Part shown: positions 26,300 through 35,364 of the stretch, piece after piece
Position numbering within the stretch: position 1 is the first letter of the stretch
How the letters are laid out: each line of letters opens with the position of its first letter
DNA from: Microbulbifer variabilis
GTDB lineage: Bacteria > Pseudomonadota > Gammaproteobacteria > Pseudomonadales > Cellvibrionaceae
Direction of reading: 5' to 3'
NCBI RefSeq assembly: GCF_023716485.1
Contig: NZ_CP092418.1
Span: 3,207,001-3,271,000, forward strand
DNA: 64,000 nt
Notes under the pieces: generated by a model
The model's input: only the letters and a program-made list of their open reading frames with translations
What the model was told of the DNA's origin: nothing
Databases searched by the model: none
Translations under genes and position numbers: made by a program

Positions 26300-28267
26300 A
26301 TGCTGAATGCCGACGCTCTGAAACAACTTTCACAACTGAAAACAGATATTCGCTCCAGTAAGGAGTTTGCCGAGGGCCGGGTTCGCGGCAGCAACGGCAA
26401 ATTTGGCTTTGTGGAGCTAGAAGATGGACGCGAGGCTTTTTTACCTCCCAATGAGATGGAACGGGTTTTCCCAGGTGATCGTGTCCGCGTCAGCCTCACG
26501 GAAGAGAAAAAAGGCAAGCTCAGCGCTGAGCTGGATACACTGATCGAAAGCCAACTCGACTATCTGGTTGGGCAATATGTCCAACGGGGCCAGGGGCATT
26601 TTATCCAGCCCAGCCAGAACGGCTTGTCGCGCTGGATTTTCCTGCCTCCCAAGGCCCGCGGTAAAGCACAGCCGGGAGAGTTTATCGCCTGTAAAATCAA
26701 TCGACACCCATTCAAAGATGGCCGCGCCCAGGCAAAAGTGGAGACGGTCATTGGCAAGCCCGATATCCCCGGTATTGAGCATGCTTATGTAGTAGCGCAA
26801 TTCAAATTGCCTGAGCAGTTTGGCCAACCTGCGGAGGCCCAGGCGCAAGAAATCAGCGCTCAACTCGCCGAAGTGATCTCCGAGCGCCAGGATCTGTCTG
26901 AACTGGGCTTTGCCACAATTGATGCGGAAAGTACCCGCGATATGGACGACGCCCTCGCCGTCACCACCCGCAACGAAGGCTGGACCCTGCATATCGCCAT
27001 CGCCGACCCCTCCAGTGTGATAGAAACCGGCAGCCCCCTGGACAAAGAGGCGTTCGAGCGCGCTCACAGCCAATACCTGCCCGGTGAAACCCTACCCATG
27101 CTGCCGCGTAACCTGTGTGAAAACCTGTTCTCCCTGGTACCTGGAGAACTGCGCCCGGCCCTGGTGGTTCATATTGATATCAACACTGATGGCAGCCTGG
27201 GCGAGAGCCGCTATGAATTTGCTGCGATTCGCTCCCAGCACAAGCTGAGCTACATCCAAGTGAGCCAGTTCATTGAGGGCGACGAATCCGCCGTACCAGA
27301 AGAGCAAAAACAAAGTCTGCACAACCTGGCTGCCGTTTTTGAAGCTCGCTCTGCCTATCGTGCAAATCACTCCCTGGCGATGGAAGACCGCCCCGATTAC
27401 GAGATTCACCTCGACGACAAGCGCAAGATCGCTCGTATCGAAAAGCAGGAGCGCAATATTGCACAGCGCATGGTGGAAGAAGCCATGCTCGCCACAAATA
27501 TCAGCATTGGCGGCAAACTGGCTGAGCTGCAACAGGGCTGCTTCTCGGTACACCTGGGTTTTCGCGAGGAGCGCATGGGTGAGGTACGCAGCCTACTCAA
27601 AGAGTTACTACCGGAGCATGCAGAGCAAGACCTCGGCGAATTGCCACATTACCTAGCCCTGGTTAAGTATCTGGAAAGCCATGGCGATGCACAGATGCAA
27701 AACCTGTTGTCGGTTCTGAAGCGCATGCTGCGCCCCGGCCAACTCGACAACAAAGCGGGAGCGCACCTAGGTCTAGGCCTTGAAGCCTACGCCACTGCGA
27801 CCTCCCCCATTCGCAAATACAACGACCTGCATAACCACCGGGTACTGCGTGCCGCCCAACAAGACGGCCCTGCTGCAGCGCTTAGTGACGAACAGATCGA
27901 AGCCCTACAGGACAGCCTGACCCGCGGCCGCCAGGCCAATCGTGCGCTCGAGCAATGGCTTTATGCCCAATTTATGCAGGACAAGGTTGGACAGGCGTTC
28001 AGCGGCAAGGTCACCCTGGTCAATGGCGCCGGTCTCGGTGTGCGCCTGGACGAATTTGGTATTGATGGATTTGTTCGCCTAAATGGGGATAAAAAGAATC
28101 TGCCGAATTTTGACGGCAAGCACCTTACCCTTACCTACAACGAACAGAGCTACCAGCTGGAACAAACTATCAGCGTTAAAGTTTCCTCTGTAGATGTCGA
28201 TAAACGCCGCATCTCCCTGGAGCTCTTACCTGAAACTTCAGCAAACGAAATGGCTATAGAGAATTAA
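26300..28267 (+). CDS. rnb: Exoribonuclease II (RNB family)
   Basis: This 655-residue RNase II-type enzyme has N-terminal cold-shock RNA-binding domains (EGRVRGSNGKFGFVEL near 26-41). The RNB catalytic domain opens with ATIDAESTRDMDDALAV near residue 207, whose clustered aspartates bind two Mg ions. The ATSPIRKYNDLHNHR motif near residue 500 grips RNA, and a C-terminal S1 domain closes the protein (FSGKVTLVNGAGLGVRL to the end). It degrades single-stranded RNA 3' to 5', releasing nucleoside monophosphates. Its length is close to E. coli Rnb (about 644) and much shorter than RNase R. It is monocistronic and ends in a very strong terminator. Confidence 0.92.
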   Translation: MLNADALKQLSQLKTDIRSSKEFAEGRVRGSNGKFGFVELEDGREAFLPPNEMERVFPGDRVRVSLTEEKKGKLSAELDTLIESQLDYLVGQYVQRGQGHFIQPSQNGLSRWIFLPPKARGKAQPGEFIACKINRHPFKDGRAQAKVETVIGKPDIPGIEHAYVVAQFKLPEQFGQPAEAQAQEISAQLAEVISERQDLSELGFATIDAESTRDMDDALAVTTRNEGWTLHIAIADPSSVIETGSPLDKEAFERAHSQYLPGETLPMLPRNLCENLFSLVPGELRPALVVHIDINTDGSLGESRYEFAAIRSQHKLSYIQVSQFIEGDESAVPEEQKQSLHNLAAVFEARSAYRANHSLAMEDRPDYEIHLDDKRKIARIEKQERNIAQRMVEEAMLATNISIGGKLAELQQGCFSVHLGFREERMGEVRSLLKELLPEHAEQDLGELPHYLALVKYLESHGDAQMQNLLSVLKRMLRPGQLDNKAGAHLGLGLEAYATATSPIRKYNDLHNHRVLRAAQQDGPAAALSDEQIEALQDSLTRGRQANRALEQWLYAQFMQDKVGQAFSGKVTLVNGAGLGVRLDEFGIDGFVRLNGDKKNLPNFDGKHLTLTYNEQSYQLEQTISVKVSSVDVDKRRISLELLPETSANEMAIEN

Positions 28268-28282
28268 GCCAAGCAGAACCCC

Positions 28283-28313
28283 AAAGAGCCCGGCACCCGC
28301 CGGGCTCTTTACT
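28283..28313 (+). terminator. Intrinsic terminator of the RNase II gene
   Basis: A perfect 12-bp stem, AAAGAGCCCGGC (28283-28294) with GCCGGGCTCTTT (28299-28310), closes a 4-base loop ACCC. It lies 16 bp after the RNase II stop. A-rich sequence on one side and T on the other make it potentially bidirectional. Confidence 0.88.
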
Positions 28314-28383
28314 GTTATGCCCTAGCTGCGCCAATTTAAACGCAGAGCATAAATCCAACCCATAACAATGCCCGAGGCCACCA

Positions 28384-29856
28384 ATGAGCAATATTGCTGA
28401 GCTGAACCCTAAACCGCTATGGCAACACTTCGCCAAACTCTGTGAAATTCCCCGCCCATCCAAGCATGAAGACCGCGTTGTCGAACACATTGTGGAATTT
28501 ACCAAGAATCGCGGCTTAGAAGTTCAGCTCGACGAAATTGGCAATGTCATTATCAAGAAGCCGGCTACCCCCGGCATGGAAAACCGCCAGACACTGGCAC
28601 TGCAAAGCCATGTGGATATGGTGCCGCAGAAAAATGCCGATACCGATCACGATTTTCTGACGGACCCCATCAAACCCTATATCAATGGTGAGTGGGTAAC
28701 CGCAGAAGGCACCACCCTGGGGGCTGATAACGGCATCGGTGTAGCTGCCATCCTCGCCCTGATGGAATCTACAGATATCCCGCACCCAGCCCTGGAAGCA
28801 CTGCTGACTATTGATGAAGAAGCGGGTATGACCGGAGCGAAAAATCTTAAACCAGGTTATTTCGAAGCAGACCTGCTACTAAATCTCGATACCGAGGATG
28901 AGGGAGAACTCTACATCGGCTGTGCCGGTGGAGTGGACGTTAATGCCGCCTTACCCTACACCGCCGAGCCTCTGATGGCTGACGCTCAGGCTTTCAAACT
29001 CACTGTACGCGGTCTACGCGGTGGGCACTCCGGCCTGGACATTGACAAAGGTCGCGGTAACGCCAATAAAATTGCCAATCGTGTTATTGATACCGCTCAG
29101 CGAAGCATTCCCCAATTGCGTATTGCCAGTCTCGATGGTGGCAGCTTGCGCAATGCCATCCCTCGGGAATCTTTCAGCACTCTAGTTGTACCGAATAACG
29201 CACAGAAACAGTTACAGGAAATTGTTGAGCAAGAGAGCGCGCAAATTGCACGCGAATTCGACAATGAAGCAGCGCTGGAGATTTGCTTGGAAGCAGCCGA
29301 AGCACCGAGCAGCGTTATGGATGAATTGAGCCAGTTGAAATTAATCCGTGCTATTCGCGCCTGCCCCAACGGTGTAGAACGCATGAGCACCGCACTGGAT
29401 GGCATTGCCGATACATCCAACAACTTGGCTCGAGTGGTAACTGTTGAAGAAAACGGCCAACATCAAGTAAAGATGCAATGCTTGGTACGCAGCCTCTCCG
29501 ACAGCGCCCGAGACCACCATGGACTCGACGTAGCCGCCATATTCGAGCTAACCGGTGCAAAAACCAAACTGGGCAATGCCTACCCCGGCTGGACGCCAAA
29601 CCCAGCATCACCACTACTTGCCATGATGCGGGAAGTGTACAAGGAAATGACTGGGGAACATGCAGAAGTAAAAGTCATCCACGCCGGCCTGGAATGCGGT
29701 CTTTTAGCCAAGCCATACCCCAACTGGGACATGGTCTCATTCGGCCCCACTATCCGACGCGCCCACTCACCCGAAGAGCGAGTGCATATCCAGAGTGTGG
29801 CTAACTTCTGGGATTATTTTATTAAAGTTGTGCAGGCCATTCCTGCCCGTAGCTAG
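28384..29856 (+). CDS. pepD: Aminoacyl-histidine dipeptidase (M20 family)
   Basis: This 490-residue M20 metallopeptidase has the PepD pattern: CEIPRPSKHEDRVVEHIV, LQSHVDMVPQKN (first zinc His and Asp), GADNGIGVAAILAL, TIDEEAGMTGA (general-base Glu and a zinc Glu), LNLDTEDEGELYIGCAGG, and a late IHAGLECGLL with the final ligand region. It hydrolyses Xaa-His dipeptides such as carnosine in the cytoplasm. Length matches E. coli PepD (485). No internal oddities are seen. A 10-bp stem lies about 50 bp downstream. Confidence 0.93.
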   Translation: MSNIAELNPKPLWQHFAKLCEIPRPSKHEDRVVEHIVEFTKNRGLEVQLDEIGNVIIKKPATPGMENRQTLALQSHVDMVPQKNADTDHDFLTDPIKPYINGEWVTAEGTTLGADNGIGVAAILALMESTDIPHPALEALLTIDEEAGMTGAKNLKPGYFEADLLLNLDTEDEGELYIGCAGGVDVNAALPYTAEPLMADAQAFKLTVRGLRGGHSGLDIDKGRGNANKIANRVIDTAQRSIPQLRIASLDGGSLRNAIPRESFSTLVVPNNAQKQLQEIVEQESAQIAREFDNEAALEICLEAAEAPSSVMDELSQLKLIRAIRACPNGVERMSTALDGIADTSNNLARVVTVEENGQHQVKMQCLVRSLSDSARDHHGLDVAAIFELTGAKTKLGNAYPGWTPNPASPLLAMMREVYKEMTGEHAEVKVIHAGLECGLLAKPYPNWDMVSFGPTIRRAHSPEERVHIQSVANFWDYFIKVVQAIPARS

Positions 29857-29906
29857 CTTAACGATCAACCTATAGAGCTATCTCTAGCAGTATCATCCTT
29901 TTTATT

Positions 29907-29940
29907 GCCTGCCCACTACAAATCATCTGAGTGGGCAGGC
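29907..29940. terminator. Hairpin after the dipeptidase gene
   Basis: GCCTGCCCAC (29907-29916) pairs perfectly with GTGGGCAGGC (29931-29940) around a 14-base loop. The + strand lacks a T run after it, so the terminator call rests on stem strength and position 50 bp after the stop. Confidence 0.5.
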
Positions 29941-30142
29941 GACCCCCAACAAGTAAAAATCAAGTCAACAGTCTTCTCTCTCAATCTGATTTACTTTTTT
30001 GCCCTACCAATTAATAAAATATTTTTTATTTTCTAAAGGGTTCTCAGCGCCTTTATAAAAATTCTTACTCTAGAAACCACTATGGAACTTCCCTTGAATA
30101 CCTTAGGTCAATAGAATCGCTTTAACACAACATGGAAGAACT

Positions 30143-30664
30143 ATGAAAAGTGTGATTTTTGCCGGTATTCTTTTCCCTTCCTTCGCATTCGCCTCTGCAA
30201 ATCTGAATAACCACCTTAGCTTTGGTGTAGGTACACAATATGGAGGCCTTTTAGGTATCAAGTACTCAAACACCTATGGGGCCGACACTTTTTATATCGG
30301 AGGAGGGCTGGCCGACAACCTTGATGAAGAGTATGGAATAACCCTTGGATGGGAAAGAAGCTTGAACCCGAAACACTCCCTCGGCTTACTTATAAGAACA
30401 AAAGAGCTAGATTGGGAACATTATATTTATAAAAATTCAAATCTTCTCAGCGCATCGCCGAATAATCAGCCATCATCTGGAATCAAATTTAAAGGACGTT
30501 ATGAAAGCTATATCGCAGGATCTTACACTTACTTCTTCAATAGATATGACGAGGCCAGCCTCTTAGGTGGTATCAGTTTGGGAAAATCCTACCTAAAAAC
30601 TAATAAAGATGGCTCATTCAGAGATGGGACCGAGCTAAAACTACATTTCGGCTATCAATTCTAA
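30143..30664 (+). CDS. Small outer-membrane beta-barrel-like protein, unknown function
   Basis: I do not recognise a family. The 173-residue product has a short signal peptide (MKSVIFAGILFPSFAFA). It then shows repeated amphipathic beta strands (HLSFGVGTQYGGLLGIKY, ADTFYIGGGLADN, YGITLGWERSL) and ends in YQF, the terminal aromatic signature of outer-membrane barrels. An 8-strand porin-like barrel is likely. A GGAAG ribosome site precedes the ATG. A YceK-like lipoprotein gene follows 22 bp later and is probably co-transcribed. Base composition is lower in GC than the genes to its left. Confidence 0.6.
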   Translation: MKSVIFAGILFPSFAFASANLNNHLSFGVGTQYGGLLGIKYSNTYGADTFYIGGGLADNLDEEYGITLGWERSLNPKHSLGLLIRTKELDWEHYIYKNSNLLSASPNNQPSSGIKFKGRYESYIAGSYTYFFNRYDEASLLGGISLGKSYLKTNKDGSFRDGTELKLHFGYQF

Positions 30665-30686
30665 ACATTCACAGGGAACGATATTA

Positions 30687-31013
30687 ATGAAAACTATCAG
30701 TCTAGCAATTTGCTCTCTTATGTTAACGGGCTGTGGGACTTTCACCACCCTCTCCAGCACGGACCGTGAAATTTCTGCAAATTTAAAACGGCAAAAATCC
30801 AACTGTGAATCCATCCCGAGAGTCTACAGCGGTCTTTCCTACAATATATGTAAAATGCATTCAGACAGTGAATCAATAAATGTCGACTTACTTCTCGGCG
30901 TGTACCTCGTAGACAGCCTCTTTTCCACCGCAACTGACACAATAGTGCTTCCATTTACCATGATTGAGCAGAGGAAGAACGGAAATATTTCAGTCTCCAG
31001 CAGTCAGTATTAA
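30687..31013 (+). CDS. YceK/YidQ family lipoprotein
   Basis: This 108-residue protein has a lipobox LTGC with Cys16 lipidated and Gly at +2, predicting the outer membrane. It then shows the YceK/YidQ pattern: PRVYSGLSYN after the N-terminal segment, a hydrophobic DLLLGVYLVDSLFSTATDTIVLPFT, and a short polar tail. The family has no established activity. It lies 22 bp after the small barrel gene with an AGGGA ribosome site, suggesting a two-gene envelope operon. Confidence 0.72.
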   Translation: MKTISLAICSLMLTGCGTFTTLSSTDREISANLKRQKSNCESIPRVYSGLSYNICKMHSDSESINVDLLLGVYLVDSLFSTATDTIVLPFTMIEQRKNGNISVSSSQY

Positions 31014-31160
31014 CAACGGTATTTAAGTAAAAACAGAGAATAAAAGCCGCTGGCAGATCTATGAAGTATCAATTGCTGCCAGCCTCTTATAAATTAACAA
31101 CATTTCCTATGACAGTTGAAAAACCCTATTGACCTCGACAACACAAAGAGCTTAATAAGG

Positions 31161-32072
31161 TTAACTACTCCCCCCCGCTGAAGGGTGCTGAGAAATCCAA
31201 TGTTTGGCAATATCTGACCTTCTACAAATCCAAACTTTTTCATGATTTTGGATATAGTCAATAAATTGGAGTAAAGCCATTGCACGAGCGGGATGGCCAC
31301 TGATTCGGCCATGTAAGCCAACCGTTAACATTTTCGCCTGACTCTCCCCTTCTAGCCAGAGAAGATCAAAAGCATCTTTTAAAATTTGAAAAAAATCTTC
31401 TGCCGAAGCGCAGCCATTTGGGAAAAGATATCGAACATCATTATTCACAAGGCTATAGGGAATGATTAGCCTAGGCTTTGGGGTGTAACTCCAGTATGGC
31501 AAGTCATCGCTGTAGGAGTCAGAACTATAGAGGACCTGGGAAACTTCCCCTAGAAGTTTGCGGGTATTAACACTAGTGCGACCAATATACCAACCAACTT
31601 CTCTCTCTCCAGTTAGTCTTTCAATGCATTTATGGGTTGTTCGTATATGCTCTCGCTCAACAGCTTCATCAATATGGCGATAATCTAACCAGCGATATCC
31701 ATGCCCTGCTATTTCATGACCTGCGGCTACCAATGCCTGTGCCACACTTGGGTTCAATTCCAGTGCCAACCCACAGGCGAAGGCCGTTAGTGGGAGTTTG
31801 TTCCAGTTGAAGATATTGAGGATACGCCACACGCCAGCCCGGCTACCATACTCATACATACTCTCAACACTGAGGTCTCTTTCCCCTAAACGCGGCTCCC
31901 TACCGAAGAGTTCATGTAAGTAAGCTTCCGATTGATCATCCCCGTTTAAAACACAAGATTCAGCGCCCTCCTCTATATTCAGTACAAATTGAACGGCTAT
32001 TCTGGCCCCATTCGGCCATTTTGGATCCGGAGGCTGCCCTGCATAGCCTTCTAAGTCACGCTCAATCATCAA
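31161..32072 (-). CDS. PuuE-like polysaccharide deacetylase / allantoinase family protein
   Basis: This 303-residue NodB-fold protein belongs to the cofactor-light allantoinase (PuuE) branch: RDLEGYAGQPPDPKWPNGARIAVQF at the start, YEYGSRAGVWRIL, AAGHEIAGHGYRWLDY with the paired histidines of the metal site, WYIGRTSVNTR, and a late LTVGLHGRISGHPAR. PuuE proteins open the allantoin ring during urate breakdown. No other purine-degradation gene is nearby. The start overlaps the GNAT gene stop (ATGA), so the two are co-translated. The substrate could be another cyclic amide or an N-acetyl sugar. Confidence 0.8.
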   Translation of the reverse strand: MMIERDLEGYAGQPPDPKWPNGARIAVQFVLNIEEGAESCVLNGDDQSEAYLHELFGREPRLGERDLSVESMYEYGSRAGVWRILNIFNWNKLPLTAFACGLALELNPSVAQALVAAGHEIAGHGYRWLDYRHIDEAVEREHIRTTHKCIERLTGEREVGWYIGRTSVNTRKLLGEVSQVLYSSDSYSDDLPYWSYTPKPRLIIPYSLVNNDVRYLFPNGCASAEDFFQILKDAFDLLWLEGESQAKMLTVGLHGRISGHPARAMALLQFIDYIQNHEKVWICRRSDIAKHWISQHPSAGGSS

Positions 32073-32941
32073 CCCAGCTCAAAGGTTGTTACACCAAAAA
32101 TACGCTCATGAGCAATATTGGGCTTAGAGCCTAGGTACATACGTGCACAACCAAATACCTCTTTCATATTATATTTTTTAACTAAAGCCATGGCTTCTTG
32201 ATTATTTTCCGGCACGTCCAAAAATACAGCCCCTCCTGAAGAAAACTTTGTCAATTCAATCAATAGCGCTTCAGCCAACTGACCGTTATTGGCAAATAAA
32301 GGGCCCACTTTACAACCTTCACCACAGCGGCGAATTACCCCATAACCTTTCAACGTTCCCGATTGCAATACCCCCAAAGCCTGAGCCCCTTCTTGATTCA
32401 GCCAAGTACGCAAAAATTTTTCCCTTCCTGCAGGGAAGCAGGTCATGTCATATTGAAGAAGCTGATCGAAAGGAATCTCTGCAAGAGGTAATATTTCAAA
32501 ATTTCCACTACCATTTGAAGCCACTTTTAAAGGCACGCCCATACTAAAACGCAAGTTGCGATGAGAGAATTTAAAGCCCCCTTCCCCATAGAAATCCTGC
32601 ATCTGGAATGCAGCATCCAGCCCCACTGAAGCTCCTGGGCTTAACCTTTCAAGCATTCGTTGACGGCGAAAATACCAAAGTTTACGACCAAGCCCCAATC
32701 CTCGGTACTCTGGCTTCACAATAAAGAAGCCCATAAAGCCATATATTCCCTCATAAGAGGTAATAGCACCACCGCCTATCATTTTTTCCTGAACCAGTGC
32801 AGCGATAAATGCTTTAGAGTCCGTTTGCCAAAAAGTTTCAGCATCATGCAATCCTGGATTCCAGCCCTCTTGAGCTGCCCAATTTACCAAGACATCGACT
32901 TCAGGGCGCTGCATATTACGTATAGTCATTGTATCTTTCAT
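32069..32941 (-). CDS. GNAT family N-acetyltransferase
   Basis: This 290-residue protein has an N-terminal GNAT domain with acetyl-CoA loop FIVKPEYRGLGLGRKLWYF near residues 73-91. A second domain follows (about 140-285) with a weak repeat of the fold, as in the YitH/HolE-like acetyltransferases. An excellent AGGAG site sits 5 bases before the ATG. It is the first gene of a coupled pair with the PuuE-like gene. It would acetylate a small amine or amino acid using acetyl-CoA; pairing with a hydrolase that cleaves amide bonds suggests make/break chemistry on one substrate, which is inference. Confidence 0.82.
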   Translation of the reverse strand: MKDTMTIRNMQRPEVDVLVNWAAQEGWNPGLHDAETFWQTDSKAFIAALVQEKMIGGGAITSYEGIYGFMGFFIVKPEYRGLGLGRKLWYFRRQRMLERLSPGASVGLDAAFQMQDFYGEGGFKFSHRNLRFSMGVPLKVASNGSGNFEILPLAEIPFDQLLQYDMTCFPAGREKFLRTWLNQEGAQALGVLQSGTLKGYGVIRRCGEGCKVGPLFANNGQLAEALLIELTKFSSGGAVFLDVPENNQEAMALVKKYNMKEVFGCARMYLGSKPNIAHERIFGVTTFELG

Positions 32942-33015
32942 ATCGACTCCTATTTATAAAGAGACTGAGATCAACTTCATTAACAATCTAGTTAAATGTG
33001 ACTTTTTAACTCTGG

Positions 33016-34080
33016 TTAACTTTTTGGTGCAAGAAATTTAAAGGGAGTTGCCGGCTTAAGCTGCGAAGATATTTCACCACCAATATCACTCGGGGTATCC
33101 AGCTTCATGGATAAAACCTTTGCCCCGTTTTTAAAATCTAAATTACTAAAATCCAACCACACTACCGAAGGATTTATCACTGAGTCAAAGTAATATCGCA
33201 TTCTCTTTTGATCTATCACTGAACGCCACAAGGTCGAAGCAATATTAGGTTTCTCAGGATCACTCATCCCAAGGGGCACACTCACAGCGCGTACCTGTGA
33301 GAAGACTGAGGCTATTGCCTTTCGATGATCTTTAAAATTTGGTGATGACTCAAGGGCAAAGCTAGCACGGACAAAACGATCTGCTGCAGTTATGGTACCT
33401 GGCAGAAAATTCTCACCACCTATCTGGCTCCAATAAGTATTAATCGCCAGCTGTTGGCTATATATCGGAGAATTGGTCATGACCTTGTATTGCTTGCCAT
33501 GATGAACCTGTAGTGCTCCATTGATATACTCGAATATCGCAGAATCCCCATTGGGATCGGAGATCGAAATATGCGCAGTAGCGGGCTTACCATCGGGCAA
33601 ATCAGCTCCTATCACAGTAAATGGATCTGCCTCCATCGCAGTAACCACTTCATCAACAGTTGCATAATTGTCCAGTATATATTGAAGCCAGGCTCCAACT
33701 GAAATGGTCGGTTTTCCACGCTTTTGAGGGTTCCCATATTCAGCCTCAGCCAGATAAAGTAGATTCCCAGCCAAGCCCGCCTCATTAAGGCCATCAGAAG
33801 TTGCCGCCTCATAAATACTTATTACTACCGAACCGTACTTCGAAGTCCAAGTTATCGACTGTTGACCGACACCTCCATTTCTCTGTATCCCTTTTGGGAA
33901 CAACCAAAAGTCCATTGCAGCTGTGGTATCACTCCAGTCCATACTTCTCCCTGTAATATAGGAACCATCACCAGCCTCATAAAAAATTCTAGTGCAGGCA
34001 CTAGCATTGCTTTGGCTCAACCCAACAAACAAGATCAGAGCTGTACCAAGTAAACCGCGAACAAATTTATTGTCCATCAT
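33016..34080 (-). CDS. Exported linear amide C-N hydrolase (choloylglycine hydrolase family)
   Basis: This is a 354-residue Ntn-hydrolase. The signal peptide ends in NASA, and cleavage there would leave Cys29 (in ACTRIFYE) as the N-terminal nucleophile, the defining feature of the family. GRSMDWSD at about 42-49 is the conserved Asp-containing loop, and YEAATSDGLNEAGLAGNLLYL and NSPIYSQQL are further family motifs. Relatives are bile salt hydrolases, penicillin V acylases and acylhomoserine lactone acylases. It would cut a linear amide bond in the periplasm. The start is the ATG at 34080, with AGGGA upstream. The true substrate is unknown. Confidence 0.87.
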   Translation of the reverse strand: MMDNKFVRGLLGTALILFVGLSQSNASACTRIFYEAGDGSYITGRSMDWSDTTAAMDFWLFPKGIQRNGGVGQQSITWTSKYGSVVISIYEAATSDGLNEAGLAGNLLYLAEAEYGNPQKRGKPTISVGAWLQYILDNYATVDEVVTAMEADPFTVIGADLPDGKPATAHISISDPNGDSAIFEYINGALQVHHGKQYKVMTNSPIYSQQLAINTYWSQIGGENFLPGTITAADRFVRASFALESSPNFKDHRKAIASVFSQVRAVSVPLGMSDPEKPNIASTLWRSVIDQKRMRYYFDSVINPSVVWLDFSNLDFKNGAKVLSMKLDTPSDIGGEISSQLKPATPFKFLAPKS

Positions 34081-34541
34081 CTTTTCCCTGATATACATGC
34101 CATTAATTTCCTTTTAAATTTTTAAAGCCACACCGATCAACCACTAATCAACCCTATTTCAATAACGATCAAGTCATCTTTAATGGCCAAGTCTAGCTTT
34201 AGCTGCCAGCAATAAACGACAACATGTGGAAAGAGACGAAAGCGATTTAACTGAATATTTCCACTTAACTCTGACCCCAAAAAAAAGACGCTTAAAAATA
34301 CATTATGAAGATCGCCCACAAGCCTTAAAGCGATCCTGATTCTCACTATCTGATAACGTGAACAACAACTGTTTGATACATCTAATTAGAATCCCTTGTG
34401 TTTAGGCACGACAGGAGCATTTCTGTCATATAATTCTACGTTATGATTTAATCAAATTCTGAAGGCAGTAGTATTCAGTACAATAAAGCCAGTTAATATC
34501 AAGCCCTTCTATCAACATTCAATCAGCAAAGACGGGATTTT
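34081..34541. other. Intergenic region between divergent genes
   Basis: About 460 bp, AT-rich, between the exported amidase and the VOC gene. A TATAAT occurs at 34429-34434 on the + strand, without a convincing -35. A single CTTAACTCTGACCCC stretch at 34264-34278 resembles motifs beside some transposases but has no partner here. No gene is seen. Confidence 0.35.
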
Positions 34542-34940
34542 ATGAACACTATAGGAAGATTGGTTATTCTTGTTCGTGACTACGAAGAAGCTATTACTTT
34601 TTACCGTGACAAACTTGGTTTCGAAGTTTTTATTGATTCAGAGGCTCCGCCATTAAGATTCGTTCACCTTCGCCTACCCGAACAGAAAGACATGGGTATT
34701 TGGCTCTTACAAGCCTCCTCCAATAGTCAATTGGATCAGGTTGGCAGGCAGACGGCGGGTCAACCCTGTGCAGTTATTTATACAGAGGATTTTGATAATG
34801 AATATAAACGCCTAATAAATAATGGAGTAAAATTTACTAAGCCAAGAGCCTCAGACTCCAACGCTGAGTTTGCCCATTTTGAAGACCTGTATGGCAATGA
34901 GTTTATACTTGTCCAGCTGCAAACAGAAGTGGTTGATTAA
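34542..34940 (+). CDS. VOC family protein
   Basis: This 132-residue glyoxalase/bleomycin-resistance fold protein has an N-terminal RLVILVRDYEEAITFYRDKLGFEVF and a C-terminal AHFEDLYGNEFILVQLQ, the two beta-alpha-beta-beta-beta halves. The final ELV/EFILV glutamate is a metal-ligand position. The first-strand histidine of glyoxalase I is replaced (LVILV), so it is not a typical lactoylglutathione lyase. The role is unknown: bacterial small VOC proteins include dioxygenases, resistance proteins and isomerases. It stands alone with long spacers on both sides. Confidence 0.8.
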   Translation: MNTIGRLVILVRDYEEAITFYRDKLGFEVFIDSEAPPLRFVHLRLPEQKDMGIWLLQASSNSQLDQVGRQTAGQPCAVIYTEDFDNEYKRLINNGVKFTKPRASDSNAEFAHFEDLYGNEFILVQLQTEVVD

Positions 34941-35364
34941 ACTGCTTCTTCTACCAAACTTGCCACTGCTAGCACTCAACTACGGTGGCAGGGGTTCAAT
35001 TTAAATCTCTCCGAACTCACTATCTGCGCCTCATTCATTCGTTAGTATAGAAGCCATACTATTGCAAAACTTACTGTTTACTTCTCTTTCTCTATCACAT
35101 ATAAATTGGGCAAGACTCACTCTATATGTACCAAGTCCCATACTTTTATACCTCTTGATCTAACCCGAGCTAATTACAGGTCAAATTTTCAGCATCGGAG
35201 TGTGCATAACCAGTCCAAAACTGGTGCGCCAAAGAATAAAAGGAAGTTTGTTTCTTAACATAATAAACACTCAAAACATATTGGGCCCTTCAGGCCACTG
35301 AACTACGGGCACTAACTCAAAGAATGAAGCAGCCCAAGGCTCAGCGCTATCATTTGGAAGTACC
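34941..35364. other. Intergenic region upstream of the hydrolase cassette
   Basis: A 424-bp stretch with no credible gene. It must carry the promoter for the 35,365-37,406 cassette. The last bases give a GGAAG ribosome site before the first ATG. Confidence 0.4.

Noticed and set aside
34264..34278. CTTAACTCTGACCCC stretch, similar to sequences flanking some transposases
   Set aside because: It is a single copy with no inverted partner or transposase gene near, so a mobile element is not supported.
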